DNA of 6,673 bases from an uncultured bacterium (GTDB lineage: Bacteria; Verrucomicrobiota; Lentisphaeria; Victivallales; UBA1829): assembly GCA_900549045.1 (NCBI GenBank), contig URNE01000134.1:1-6673 (forward strand), in the 5' to 3' direction. Numbering within the stretch: the stretch's first letter is position 1; each line of letters opens with the position of its first letter. This document shows, piece after piece, positions 1 to 6,673 of the stretch. The notes beneath the pieces were generated by a model. That model ran no database searches. It had not been told where the DNA came from and worked only from the letters and a program-made list of their open reading frames with translations. The position numbers were made by a program, and so were the translations under genes.

Positions 1-2670
1 GGAACGGACATCCGGACTCTCAAGTTCCCGTATGTGGTCATCGGCGAAGTTCCCGACATTCCCCGCAATCCGGAAAAAGATTTTGTTCTCGGCATCAACA
101 GCGGACTCGGCTACCGCGACGGCTACACCAACCGCAAACTGATTACGCGGAGAGGTTTTCATTCCTACAACACCTCACCGGAAACAACGCTTGCCCTTCT
201 GCGCCGCGCAGGATTCCGCCTGGTCCGCGAATGGGACGCCGGAGCTCTGCCGGTCGACTGGGGCATGGCGGAACCGGAAAACGGAAAATTCGATTTCTCG
301 TTCTTTGATCTTACCATGAAAAAAATGAAGGAGCATGGGCTCATCCCCGTTCACGTCCTCGGCGGAGAACTCTTCCGTCAGCCCTATCTGGAGGGGAACG
401 GCGGATACGCCCGCCGAAATCCGCTTCCCGCATGGGTTCTGCCCCTTGCGGAACGTCCCGCGGTTCATCCGGAAAACGCCATGCAGAAACTGAAAGGATA
501 CATTGCATATCCGCCGGTTCAGTACTGGACACGCTACATGACCGAACTTGCAAAGCATTCCAAAGGGGAAAAACAGTTCTTTGAATTCACAAACGAACCG
601 AACCTCTATGTCACCCCGCAGGTCTACAGAAAGTATCTGAAAGCAACTTACACCGCTCTGAAGAAAGGCGATCCGAATGCAAAGCTCATCGGATTCTGCG
701 CAACATCCGACTTCAAGGCGGACGGTTCCGGCTGGCTTGCCCGCGCATTCCAGGACGGTGGACTGAACAGCTGCGACATCGTAAGTTTTCATCCGTACGA
801 CCAGCGCGAACTCGCCTCCATCCAGCCTGCCGACAAAGCGATTCAGGACATCTTTGCGGCGATGAAGCGCTTCGGGCGCACTCTGCCTGTCTGGAATACC
901 GAACTGTATTACCTTTATGACGGCGGCAACAATGATGAAAGCAGACCGGAATACTGGCTCAACCGTGCGCTGGTCGACTGCGGAGAAGGCGTCTCTCAGT
1001 CAATTTCGCTCGCCAATACAATGGCATGGCGCAGGGACTGTTACCTGAACTACACGGGAGAAGTGATTCCGTCCGTCTACTTCGCGGCGTCGAATACGCT
1101 GGCGCGTCTGTTCGAAGGCGCGAAATCGGTTGCGAAGCACCGTTTCCTGAACAGCGTCATCTGCTATGTTTTCCGCAAAGACGGCAAGCTCATTGCGGCA
1201 GTCTGGAACTACCAGCGCAAACAGGGAATAAAACTCGACGCCTCCCGCTTCAGCGTCCTCGACCTCTTCGGCAACCCGGTGAAGGCGGAGGTGAAAACGC
1301 TTGATGCAAATCCGTTCTACCTTCAGCAGGGCAAGATGTCCGATGCGGAGTTTCTCAAGGCATGTTCCGCCTTGAATCCGTTCCTTGAATCCCCCGTCCA
1401 GCCTTCCGACTCGGCGCGGCTCATCGACGGTCATGCGGTATTCGGACTGCATAACGAGTCGAATGAGAAAGCCTCCTGCACGGTCGGCTTCCAAGGCGGC
1501 GGATTCACGGCTCTGCACAGCCGGACCATAACCCTGAACCCGGGCGAAAGCTGTTCCGTTGAACTTCCTCTCCGCGCGGAAAAAGCGGCAGCCGGAACTC
1601 CGTCCGTCATCCTGCTGGACAACTCCATGCACAGCTTCCCGGTCCGCCTCACAAACGCTCAGACGAAAACGAACGGCGAAACCTGGCGGATCGCCTCGAA
1701 GGACGGCAAGCTCTCCGCGACGCTGCGTCTTCAGGTGAAAGACAAACGCTTTCTTCTGACCGCAGAGGTCAAGGATCCGACGGATGCGGGCGTCAGCGGT
1801 ACGCGCAAACCGTGGGAGACCGATTCGGTTGAACTGTTCGCCGACACCGCGCCGCTCGCCGTTCCAGCGCGCTTCGGAGAACGTTACACGCCGCAAACCT
1901 TCCGCGTGTTCCTGACTCCCCGTGACGCTCAGCCGTTCACGCTCTGGTCCGAAAATCTGAAGCCCTCGGACTTCAAATGGAAAATCACACCGTCCGCAGA
2001 CGGCTACACGGCGGAACTCGAAGGTCCGGCAAACGATCTTCCGTTCGGATTCGCGGTGAAAATCAACGACGCGGAAAACGGCAAGGGAAAAGCCGTCCGT
2101 TCCGCCGCCTGGGCAGGAAGCGAAACACACAAAAACCGTTTCGGGTTCGGTGTCATCCGAAAAGCCGGGAAAAAGACGAAAGCGGAAAAAACGCCGTTCG
2201 ACGGAACCTTCGAGAGCGGGGAAAAAGCGCTGGACGCCTGGGAACGGAATTTTTCCTCCAGAAGCTATCCGGCGTCGCTCGACTCGAATCCGGAGTTTTT
2301 CAGCGGGGTACGCTGCATGAAACTCACCGCCTCGCCGGAAAGCATGCTTTCGGTGATCGCTCCCGATCTTCCGTTTGCTCCGGGGAAAAAAGTGGCGTTT
2401 TCCGGCTGGGCAAAAGGGAAAGGAGGCGATGTTCTCGACACCTGCATCGAGCTCTGGAAGGATGGACATACAGGCAAACACCTTTATATCCGCAAGAAAT
2501 TCAAACTTCAAAAGGACGTCTGGACTCCGTTCCGTCTGGAACTGGCCATTCCGGCAAACGCCAAAGAAGTTCCCGACATTGACGGCGGAGCCGCCCGTGT
2601 AAAAATCTGGCTGCCCGTCACCACAGGTTCGGTCCTGCTGGATGAACTGGATTTCCGGATTCTTCCCTGA
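1..2670 (+). CDS. GH39-like multidomain glycoside hydrolase (clan GH-A), 5'-truncated by the window edge
   Basis: The reading frame is open from base 1, and the GTG at 34 has no special claim to be the start, so the N-terminus (probably with any signal peptide) lies outside. Residues are numbered from that GTG. Residues about 15-400 look like a TIM-barrel of clan GH-A: an early strand-helix with REWDAG (65-70), the 'AEPENGKFDFSFFD' type segment near 79-92, the acid/base motif TNEPNL with Glu188, the HPY motif with His253 and Tyr255, and WNTE with the likely nucleophile Glu290. FFEFTNEPNL resembles the EvWNEPNL signature of GH39, so a beta-xylosidase/iduronidase-like fold is the best guess; the substrate is unknown. 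A beta-sandwich follows (about 400-540), then a CBM9-like domain (about 541-710, with WETDSVELF and AAWAG), then a jelly-roll carbohydrate-binding-like domain (about 722-878, from FDGTFESG to LLDELDF). The gene converges on the transporter gene. Coding is very certain, the clan fairly certain, the exact family not. Confidence 0.93.
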   Translation, partial: GTDIRTLKFPYVVIGEVPDIPRNPEKDFVLGINSGLGYRDGYTNRKLITRRGFHSYNTSPETTLALLRRAGFRLVREWDAGALPVDWGMAEPENGKFDFSFFDLTMKKMKEHGLIPVHVLGGELFRQPYLEGNGGYARRNPLPAWVLPLAERPAVHPENAMQKLKGYIAYPPVQYWTRYMTELAKHSKGEKQFFEFTNEPNLYVTPQVYRKYLKATYTALKKGDPNAKLIGFCATSDFKADGSGWLARAFQDGGLNSCDIVSFHPYDQRELASIQPADKAIQDIFAAMKRFGRTLPVWNTELYYLYDGGNNDESRPEYWLNRALVDCGEGVSQSISLANTMAWRRDCYLNYTGEVIPSVYFAASNTLARLFEGAKSVAKHRFLNSVICYVFRKDGKLIAAVWNYQRKQGIKLDASRFSVLDLFGNPVKAEVKTLDANPFYLQQGKMSDAEFLKACSALNPFLESPVQPSDSARLIDGHAVFGLHNESNEKASCTVGFQGGGFTALHSRTITLNPGESCSVELPLRAEKAAAGTPSVILLDNSMHSFPVRLTNAQTKTNGETWRIASKDGKLSATLRLQVKDKRFLLTAEVKDPTDAGVSGTRKPWETDSVELFADTAPLAVPARFGERYTPQTFRVFLTPRDAQPFTLWSENLKPSDFKWKITPSADGYTAELEGPANDLPFGFAVKINDAENGKGKAVRSAAWAGSETHKNRFGFGVIRKAGKKTKAEKTPFDGTFESGEKALDAWERNFSSRSYPASLDSNPEFFSGVRCMKLTASPESMLSVIAPDLPFAPGKKVAFSGWAKGKGGDVLDTCIELWKDGHTGKHLYIRKKFKLQKDVWTPFRLELAIPANAKEVPDIDGGAARVKIWLPVTTGSVLLDELDFRILP

Positions 2671-2680
2671 ACATCTCCGC

Positions 2681-2722
2681 AAAAAAATGCGCTCCCGGAT
2701 TCCGGACACGGACCGGGAGCGC
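2681..2722 (-). terminator. Rho-independent terminator of the minus-strand transporter gene
   Basis: A perfect 10-bp inverted repeat, gcgctcccgg at 2689-2698 and ccgggagcgc at 2713-2722, is extended inside by tccg (2701-2704) pairing with cgga (2709-2712) around a gaca loop, with a 2-base bulge at 2699-2700. On the minus strand the stem is followed, after a 1-base gap, by seven T residues (the A-run at 2681-2687). It begins 12 bases after the transporter stop codon. On the plus strand no T-tract follows, so it is an intrinsic terminator mainly for minus-strand transcripts; the stem could still protect the 3' end of the plus-strand glycosidase mRNA, which ends 18 bases before the hairpin. Confidence 0.85.
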
Positions 2723-2734
2723 GCGCTTCCGCCG

Positions 2735-3703
2735 TCAGGGAAAACAGATGAAGACAAGCCCGCTGATGCAGATGGCCAGCGCGGCGAGATGAAGCGGACA
2801 GAGACGCTCCTTCAGGAAACAGACGCTCGCCAGCATGAACGCAACTATGCAGGAACCGACAAGCACGGGGAAACACATTCCGCCAAGTCCGGCGTCCGCC
2901 ATGGCATTCATTCCGGGATAAAACAGCGTATATGCAAAAACCAGTCCGAAGAACTGAAGGGCGCACACATATTTCCAGAGCGCGGCGGATTTCAGATTCC
3001 GCCATATCTGCGTCCGGAGATTTCCGTTCATCCGGATCCCCAGTTCCAGAACAGCCGCAAACAGAATGCCCGCCGCATTCGAAAGCGAACGGACAACGCT
3101 GTTCACCGCTCTCGCCTCCACGAAATAAGACGGAGCAGTCGTCAGATTCTGCTGAACCGCGCAGAGCGCAAGACAGATGAACGCGGCAATTTTCCAGTTT
3201 CCGCCACCGCTCCGCGGGGAGTTGTCCTTTCCGAATCCGAAAAGCACAAGCGCGGCAAGCAGCAGAAGAATTCCGGATATGCGGAATGCATTCAGACGCA
3301 CATGGAAAAAGACGACGCCTCCGAGGAACGGGAAAATCAATGCGGACTGAATAATCGTCCAGATGATTCCGTTCGGTCCGCGCTGCATCGCATACGACAT
3401 GATCTGAAGCATCACATAATTGATTGCCCCCGCCATGGCATACGTTCCGCAGGTCAGAAAAAGCACTTTCGCGGAACAGCGCGGAACCAGATCCGCACCG
3501 AACACGACGGCTACGCTCACAATGGTTGCAACCAGCGCACTGAGCAGCTGAACAAGCCCGGGGTTGACGCCTTTTTTCGGAGCGTCTCCCATGACAAGCC
3601 CTGTCAGACTCCAGCTGGAACCGACGACAACCAGAGCGGAAATTCCGAATCCGGCCGTTTGAAAAAACGGAACGGAAGCGATTGATTGAATCAAACTGTT
3701 CAT
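2735..3703 (-). CDS. DMT-superfamily (EamA-like) membrane transporter
   Basis: A 322-residue, strongly hydrophobic protein with about ten predicted membrane helices (roughly residues 15-38, 50-69, 79-102, 109-133, 141-157, 170-188, 203-222, 242-262, 273-297 and 303-321). This is the five-plus-five repeat of drug/metabolite transporters. Each half ends with the usual helix-turn-helix pattern; the second carries FLKERL (296-301) before the last helix, while the equivalent place in the first half is FFHVRL (132-137), with His where many members have Glu. Sugar and nucleotide-sugar carriers and amino-acid exporters belong to this superfamily. Sitting among glycosidases makes a sugar or sugar-metabolite substrate plausible, but that is inference. 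I chose ATG at 3703, just before the first helix, with gggg 11 bases upstream. The frame stays open to a TTG at 3754, which would add 17 mostly polar residues, but that TTG has only a too-close GGAG (3 bases). The terminator lies immediately downstream. Confidence 0.9.
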   Translation of the reverse strand: MNSLIQSIASVPFFQTAGFGISALVVVGSSWSLTGLVMGDAPKKGVNPGLVQLLSALVATIVSVAVVFGADLVPRCSAKVLFLTCGTYAMAGAINYVMLQIMSYAMQRGPNGIIWTIIQSALIFPFLGGVVFFHVRLNAFRISGILLLLAALVLFGFGKDNSPRSGGGNWKIAAFICLALCAVQQNLTTAPSYFVEARAVNSVVRSLSNAAGILFAAVLELGIRMNGNLRTQIWRNLKSAALWKYVCALQFFGLVFAYTLFYPGMNAMADAGLGGMCFPVLVGSCIVAFMLASVCFLKERLCPLHLAALAICISGLVFICFP

Positions 3704-3787
3704 TTCAACTTTTTCCCCGGGAGTCCGGAGCCATGCGCAACGTTCTTTCTGCAAGTTCTCCGAATCCCAGCGGTCAACCTTTCATAC

Positions 3788-3844
3788 AGGCTTCGCAGTC
3801 GGCAAGCCTTTTTTCGTCCGGTTTGCCCGGGAGCGCCGCGGCAA
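3788..3844 (-). promoter_or_regulatory. Overlapping alternative stems in the transporter leader
   Basis: Three short inverted repeats share arms, so only some can form at once: ttgcc (3823-3827) with ggcaa (3840-3844); ggcaagcc (3801-3808) with ggtttgcc (3820-3827, one wobble pair); and aggctt (3788-3793) with aagcct (3804-3809). In the leader of a minus-strand transcript this could be a conformational switch. No T-tract follows on that strand, so it is not a standard attenuator. On the plus strand the last stem is followed by six T residues, which would look like a weak terminator for antisense transcripts. No riboswitch class is recognised. Confidence 0.15.
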
Positions 3845-3873
3845 TCCTGAGCAAAGAGACCTTGTTGGGGGAT

Positions 3874-3901
3874 ACTGTAACATACTTGTGCGTTTTTTCA
3901 A
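3874..3901 (-). promoter_or_regulatory. Weak candidate sigma70-type promoter for the transporter gene
   Basis: On the minus strand, TTGAAA (3901-3896; five of six matches to TTGACA) is followed after 16 bases by TACAGT (3879-3874; four of six matches to TATAAT). Transcription would begin near 3867 and leave a leader of about 160 bases before the ATG at 3703. The match is imperfect and the region is one of the few AT-richer stretches here, so chance is a real possibility. Confidence 0.25.
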
Positions 3902-4062
3902 TTCCTTATTCTGAAATTCCCCCATATTTCCTGTCCGGAGTTTCCGTCGGGCATTCAACCGGGAAGTTCCTCCTCAAGCCATTCCGACAGTCCCGCCGCC
4001 ATTCCGCAGTTTTCACGGACCGGCTATTTTCATCATTTCTCATTCCGGAGCACTCCATGCTG

Positions 4063-6222
4063 TCATTGCTTCTCAGCAAAACGGTGCAGCAGGACCCGCA
4101 CCCCCAGCCCCGGCAAGTTCTGTTCCTGATCCAATGGAGCAGGAGTGCCCGCCACGAGGTCGCTCCACTCCTTTTCCCGCTCCAGCACAAGCCGGAACTT
4201 CTGCGGCTCCCGATTGTGATTCAGCAGAATGCAGAGTTCCGCGGAATCAGAGAAGAGGCGACAGACTTCAATGCCGGTTCCATCGCAACAGCGCCCATCC
4301 CGAAGCAGTTCGGCATTGCGCACCACGCCGGAGGCAAGAATCGCCTCCCGGAGCCACTCCACAGCAGGCGCGGCGGGAGATTCGTAATACTGCCGGAAAA
4401 TCTCCGTTCCGGCCAGAATCGCCGTCCCCTTGCCGAAACGGTGGCAGGAGATGGCGCAGCGTCCATCCTCATAAGGAACCATTGCTTCAAGTTCGCCGAC
4501 AGGTTCGAGCACATGCCAGTAAAAGAAGCAGGACGCCTTGCCCGCCGGATATTCCATTGCCGGTGCGGTTTCCCTGCCTTCCCGGTCATACATGGTTACG
4601 CCGAACACCTTCTCAAGACCACAGATCGGAGCATGTCCCTCGAACATGTTGTCGGCGTCTTTGAAGGCGAACGGCGACTCGGCAATCACTGTACCGCCGT
4701 TTGCCGTAAAATCCCGGATGGCATCCGCTATTTCCTGCGTCATATTTTCGACTGCCGGCAACAGCAACAGACGGTGGCGTTTCAGTTCGTCTAAATTGAA
4801 CTCGGAGATTCCGTCATACGGAATATTCATATCCCACAATGCCTTGAATGCGCCGCGGATGCTGTTTTCGACGCCGTCTTCATAGTGGTTGGAAATGATC
4901 TTGCCGTCGCCCGTTTGAATATAGGATGACATCAGCAGCGTCATGAGGCGATCCGAAACGAGAACCGCAGCGGCAGGTCGCGGACAGACGGTGTTAAGCA
5001 GCGCCGCATGCCGGCTCAACAGCTTCGCCTGTTCCGCATGGAGCCTGGCGCGGGACGACGGCGTGCCGTTCCAGCGCATCAAATTGAAATTGGCGACCTG
5101 ATTGTCCGAGATTCGGGTGCGGTAGTTCCAGCAGACGAATGATTTTACGTTGTGCCCGATCGCCAGCCAGTTATTGAAAATCCGTTCCCGCGGGGTCAGC
5201 ATGGCGACATTGGGACCGGCTTCCGTTTCCAGCACAAGAGTACGGCGCAAGGGATCGCGGGACATCCAGCGGAAACTGTCGACATAAAGAGATTTTGTAA
5301 AAGGAGTCAACCACCTTCCTTCGCCATGCGCAACAGTGTAATAGGAGAAGCCGGGAATGTCAAAGCTCTTCGCGACTTCCGACGGCCGGACGTTCACTTC
5401 GGGAAAGACGCCGCGGAATCCGTGTGTCAGGCAGATGTTGCCGGTTACCGGCCGGTCATACGGATCATTTTCGTGGATAATGCGCCGGATTTCCCCCATC
5501 GCCTCGGCAAGGCGGAACTGATTGAACTCATGCCAGTCGCGCCATGCGACAAAACCGCCATACAAGAAGCCGCAGCCCTGCGGAGGTTCGACCTCGTCCC
5601 AGTCGTGGTAAAGAACGGGGAACTCCGTGCTCCACGCCTTCAGCATCATCTCCAGATCATTCCGGTAACGCTCTTTCAGCCAATGGCGGAAGCGGTTGCG
5701 GGTATGTCCGCAATAGCAACACCCAAGCCACGGCTCATTCCAGTTCATCCAGCCCAATACCGCCGGGTGCTCGGCATAGCGGCGCACAGCCAGCGCGATG
5801 AATTCAAACGCCCTGCTGCGCCACAGCGGATCATCAAGACAGATCCGTACCCGCGGTCCTGAATTATTTCCGCCGCTCCCGGGGCTTGCCTGCGGCGGCA
5901 GCACCGGATAATCACGGACGAGCCATTGCGGCGGATAGATGCCCTGAAGATTGTCGAATACACCGCCGACGGTCAGCAATACGCCGATTCCGTGCCGGGC
6001 GGCCAGATCCATCACGGCATCCTGACGGGAGAAATCGTAGCGGTGTTCCGCATACTCAATGCGATCCTGCGGGACAAATATGCGGATTACATTGAAATTG
6101 AGTTTTTCAAGCTCCTTCATATCCTGTTCGTATTCGTCGGCGGGCCAATCGGTGGACTTCGCGTATGGAGCAACGGATGCTCCGTAAAGGAAACGGCTGT
6201 CTTCAAAAAATTTCTTCATCAT
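4063..6222 (-). CDS. GH42-type beta-galactosidase-like glycoside hydrolase
   Basis: A complete 719-residue protein matching the length and domain order of GH42 enzymes, which hydrolyse terminal beta-D-galactosides (some members take alpha-L-arabinopyranosides) with retention. The TIM-barrel spans about 10-395: FLYGASVAPY (11-20) starts strand 1, GWMNWNEPW (157-165) carries the acid/base Glu163, and LETEAGP (331-337) carries the nucleophile Glu332. That spacing of 169 residues is close to that of characterised GH42 enzymes. Further family marks are PVTGNI (258-263), DIPGFSYYTVAHGEGRW (288-304) and the Cys-rich stretch after the acid/base (C168, C169, C171). Residues about 400-630 resemble the alpha/beta trimerisation domain, and about 645-715 the small C-terminal beta-sandwich. 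No signal peptide is seen, so it probably acts in the cytoplasm on imported oligosaccharides. Two ATG codons (6222 and 6219) follow GGAG at 6231-6228, 5 and 8 bases away. The start overlaps the stop of the gene before it, so the two form an operon. Exact substrate is not shown. Confidence 0.95.
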   Translation of the reverse strand: MMKKFFEDSRFLYGASVAPYAKSTDWPADEYEQDMKELEKLNFNVIRIFVPQDRIEYAEHRYDFSRQDAVMDLAARHGIGVLLTVGGVFDNLQGIYPPQWLVRDYPVLPPQASPGSGGNNSGPRVRICLDDPLWRSRAFEFIALAVRRYAEHPAVLGWMNWNEPWLGCCYCGHTRNRFRHWLKERYRNDLEMMLKAWSTEFPVLYHDWDEVEPPQGCGFLYGGFVAWRDWHEFNQFRLAEAMGEIRRIIHENDPYDRPVTGNICLTHGFRGVFPEVNVRPSEVAKSFDIPGFSYYTVAHGEGRWLTPFTKSLYVDSFRWMSRDPLRRTLVLETEAGPNVAMLTPRERIFNNWLAIGHNVKSFVCWNYRTRISDNQVANFNLMRWNGTPSSRARLHAEQAKLLSRHAALLNTVCPRPAAAVLVSDRLMTLLMSSYIQTGDGKIISNHYEDGVENSIRGAFKALWDMNIPYDGISEFNLDELKRHRLLLLPAVENMTQEIADAIRDFTANGGTVIAESPFAFKDADNMFEGHAPICGLEKVFGVTMYDREGRETAPAMEYPAGKASCFFYWHVLEPVGELEAMVPYEDGRCAISCHRFGKGTAILAGTEIFRQYYESPAAPAVEWLREAILASGVVRNAELLRDGRCCDGTGIEVCRLFSDSAELCILLNHNREPQKFRLVLEREKEWSDLVAGTPAPLDQEQNLPGLGVRVLLHRFAEKQ

Positions 6223-6673
6223 GTTCTCTCCAGTTCAATTGCAGAACGTTCTGTCATAAATACCGGATAATCGGCAACGGGATACGGCGCAATAATTGCG
6301 GACCCATACGCCCAGTCGGGATATTTTACAATTTCCCGGTCGACTGCATAGACCTTGTTGCGCAGTGGATCGATCAGGACCGGTTCCTGAAAACGGCAGC
6401 CCAACTCCCCGGAAATTTTCACTTCGCACCGGATTGGAGGCACCGAGATTTCAATATTTTCCGGCAGGTACAGCGCAAACATCGGAACCTCATGCCGCAG
6501 AAAAGCCACCGAATTGAACTGATAATTCAGTCTGCTCCCCGCCATGTTGCCGTTGATCAGATTTCCGGAAATCATCATACGGGAAGTCGGTTCCGCCTCC
6601 GCCAGCAGTGTTGCCATCGCCTGAAAAGCGAAGAATCCCAGTTTGGGTCGCACAGGGTTCGTTTTAAAAATCC
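6219..6673 (-). CDS. C-terminal part of a glycosidase-like protein, 5' end beyond the window
   Basis: The frame is open to the window edge; the last 150 residues are visible, and there is no reason to start at the GTG at 6653. The fragment opens with a segment like FKTNPVRPKLGFFAFQAMATLL. Such a 'PKPgYyAfqnla' helix commonly closes the TIM-barrel of GH39-like and related clan GH-A enzymes. The rest looks like a beta-sandwich: FLRHEVPMFALYLPENIEI, then EPVLIDPLRNKVYAVD and a late PYPVADYPVFMTER segment, of the sort found at the ends of such glycosidases. The visible part holds no catalytic residues, so activity cannot be judged. It is the upstream partner of the GH42 gene, joined through an ATGA overlap, which implies matched expression and a shared substrate. 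The coding call is firm; the glycosidase assignment is moderate. Confidence 0.82.
   Translation of the reverse strand, partial: IFKTNPVRPKLGFFAFQAMATLLAEAEPTSRMMISGNLINGNMAGSRLNYQFNSVAFLRHEVPMFALYLPENIEISVPPIRCEVKISGELGCRFQEPVLIDPLRNKVYAVDREIVKYPDWAYGSAIIAPYPVADYPVFMTERSAIELERT
6223..6231 (-). promoter_or_regulatory. Ribosome binding site of the GH42 gene, inside the upstream coding region
   Basis: On the minus strand GGAGAGAAC directly precedes ATGATG. The GGAG core (6231-6228) is 5 bases from the first ATG and 8 from the second. It lies within the last codons of the upstream gene, whose TGA (6221-6219) sits inside ATGATG. This arrangement supports reinitiation or coupled translation and leaves the choice between the two adjacent ATG codons open. 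Confidence 0.75.

Larger units (their letters stand above)
3704..4062. other. 359-base intergenic region, no convincing gene
   Basis: This lies between the GH42 stop and the transporter start, both genes on the minus strand. I see no clear intrinsic terminator for the GH42 gene on that strand, so read-through into the transporter is possible. Contents: a weak promoter candidate (3874-3901); three overlapping short stems at 3788-3844; a near-perfect Shine-Dalgarno AGGAGG (minus strand, 3974-3969) ten bases before a TTG at 3958; and two short minus-strand open frames, 3782-3958 (58 codons, basic, opened by that TTG) and 3774-3905 (43 codons, no usual start). Neither frame is recognisable, and shadow frames look protein-like throughout this window, so neither is called as a gene. 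Confidence 0.6.

Noticed and set aside
46..2580. An exact 15-base repeat, gaagttcccgacatt, at 46-60 and 2566-2580
   Set aside because: Both copies encode EVPDI in the same gene with the genome's preferred codons, and the surrounding bases differ; most likely chance rather than a functional repeat.
1000..2757. A 585-codon open frame on the minus strand opposite the GH39-like gene
   Set aside because: It runs antisense to a protein with clear glycosidase and CBM-like motifs; its own translation is rich in Arg, Cys and Phe with no recognisable domain. It is a shadow of codon bias.
2642..3685. A 347-codon plus-strand open frame opposite the transporter gene
   Set aside because: The translation is highly polar and Arg/His/Gln-rich with no domain, as expected from the complement of a hydrophobic membrane protein; the minus strand has ten helices and a terminator.
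3906..4190. A 94-codon minus-strand frame overlapping the 3' end of the GH42 gene
   Set aside because: Its first half lies inside the GH42 gene in another frame and it is rich in Cys, Arg and Trp with no motif; no convincing ribosome binding site seen.
3682..4794. A 370-codon plus-strand open frame spanning the intergenic region and the end of the GH42 gene
   Set aside because: Most of it is antisense to the conserved GH42 C-terminal domains and it has no recognisable fold.
5152..5862. A 236-codon plus-strand open frame inside the GH42 gene
   Set aside because: It is antisense to the catalytic barrel including the acid/base motif; a shadow frame.

Overview
The window reads as part of a carbohydrate-degradation region from a moderately GC-rich bacterium. 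Several large multidomain glycosidases of clan GH-A (retaining TIM-barrel enzymes) sit around a membrane transporter. By style alone (glycosidases with appended CBM9-like and jelly-roll domains, partner genes ending in a similar C-terminal beta-sandwich) I would guess a polysaccharide-degrading member of the Lentisphaerota/Verrucomicrobiota group (PVC superphylum). No rRNA or other phylogenetic marker is present, so this is only an inference.

Layout: (1) Positions 1-2670, plus strand, hold most of a GH39-like glycoside hydrolase whose N-terminus lies off the left edge. It has a catalytic barrel with an NEP acid/base motif and a WNTE nucleophile motif, then a beta-sandwich linker, a CBM9-like domain and a terminal jelly-roll domain. 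(2) Positions 2671-2734 separate two convergent genes and contain a strong hairpin with a T-tract in the minus-strand direction, the terminator of the next gene. (3) Positions 2735-3703, minus strand, encode a ten-helix transporter of the drug/metabolite transporter (EamA-like) superfamily. (4) Positions 3704-4062 have no convincing gene; I see a weak candidate promoter, overlapping alternative stems and a strong orphan Shine-Dalgarno sequence. (5) Positions 4063-6222, minus strand, encode a complete GH42-type beta-galactosidase-like enzyme. (6) Positions 6219-6673, minus strand, are the C-terminal end of a further glycosidase-like protein that runs off the right edge. Its stop codon overlaps the GH42 start in an ATGA junction, so the two are almost certainly co-transcribed and translationally coupled.

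Working model (inference): the coupled pair (6) and (5) attacks galactose- or arabinose-type side chains or oligosaccharides, with the GH42 enzyme acting in the cytoplasm because no signal peptide is seen. The transporter may move a released sugar or metabolite. The GH39-like enzyme, transcribed towards it, would bind and cut a polysaccharide through its accessory domains. Nothing visible points to a mobile element, CRISPR array, defence system, RNA gene or wholly new system. The points most worth checking are the accessory domains and family of the plus-strand glycosidase, the altered metal-site cysteines of the GH42 enzyme, and the 359-base leader/intergenic region.
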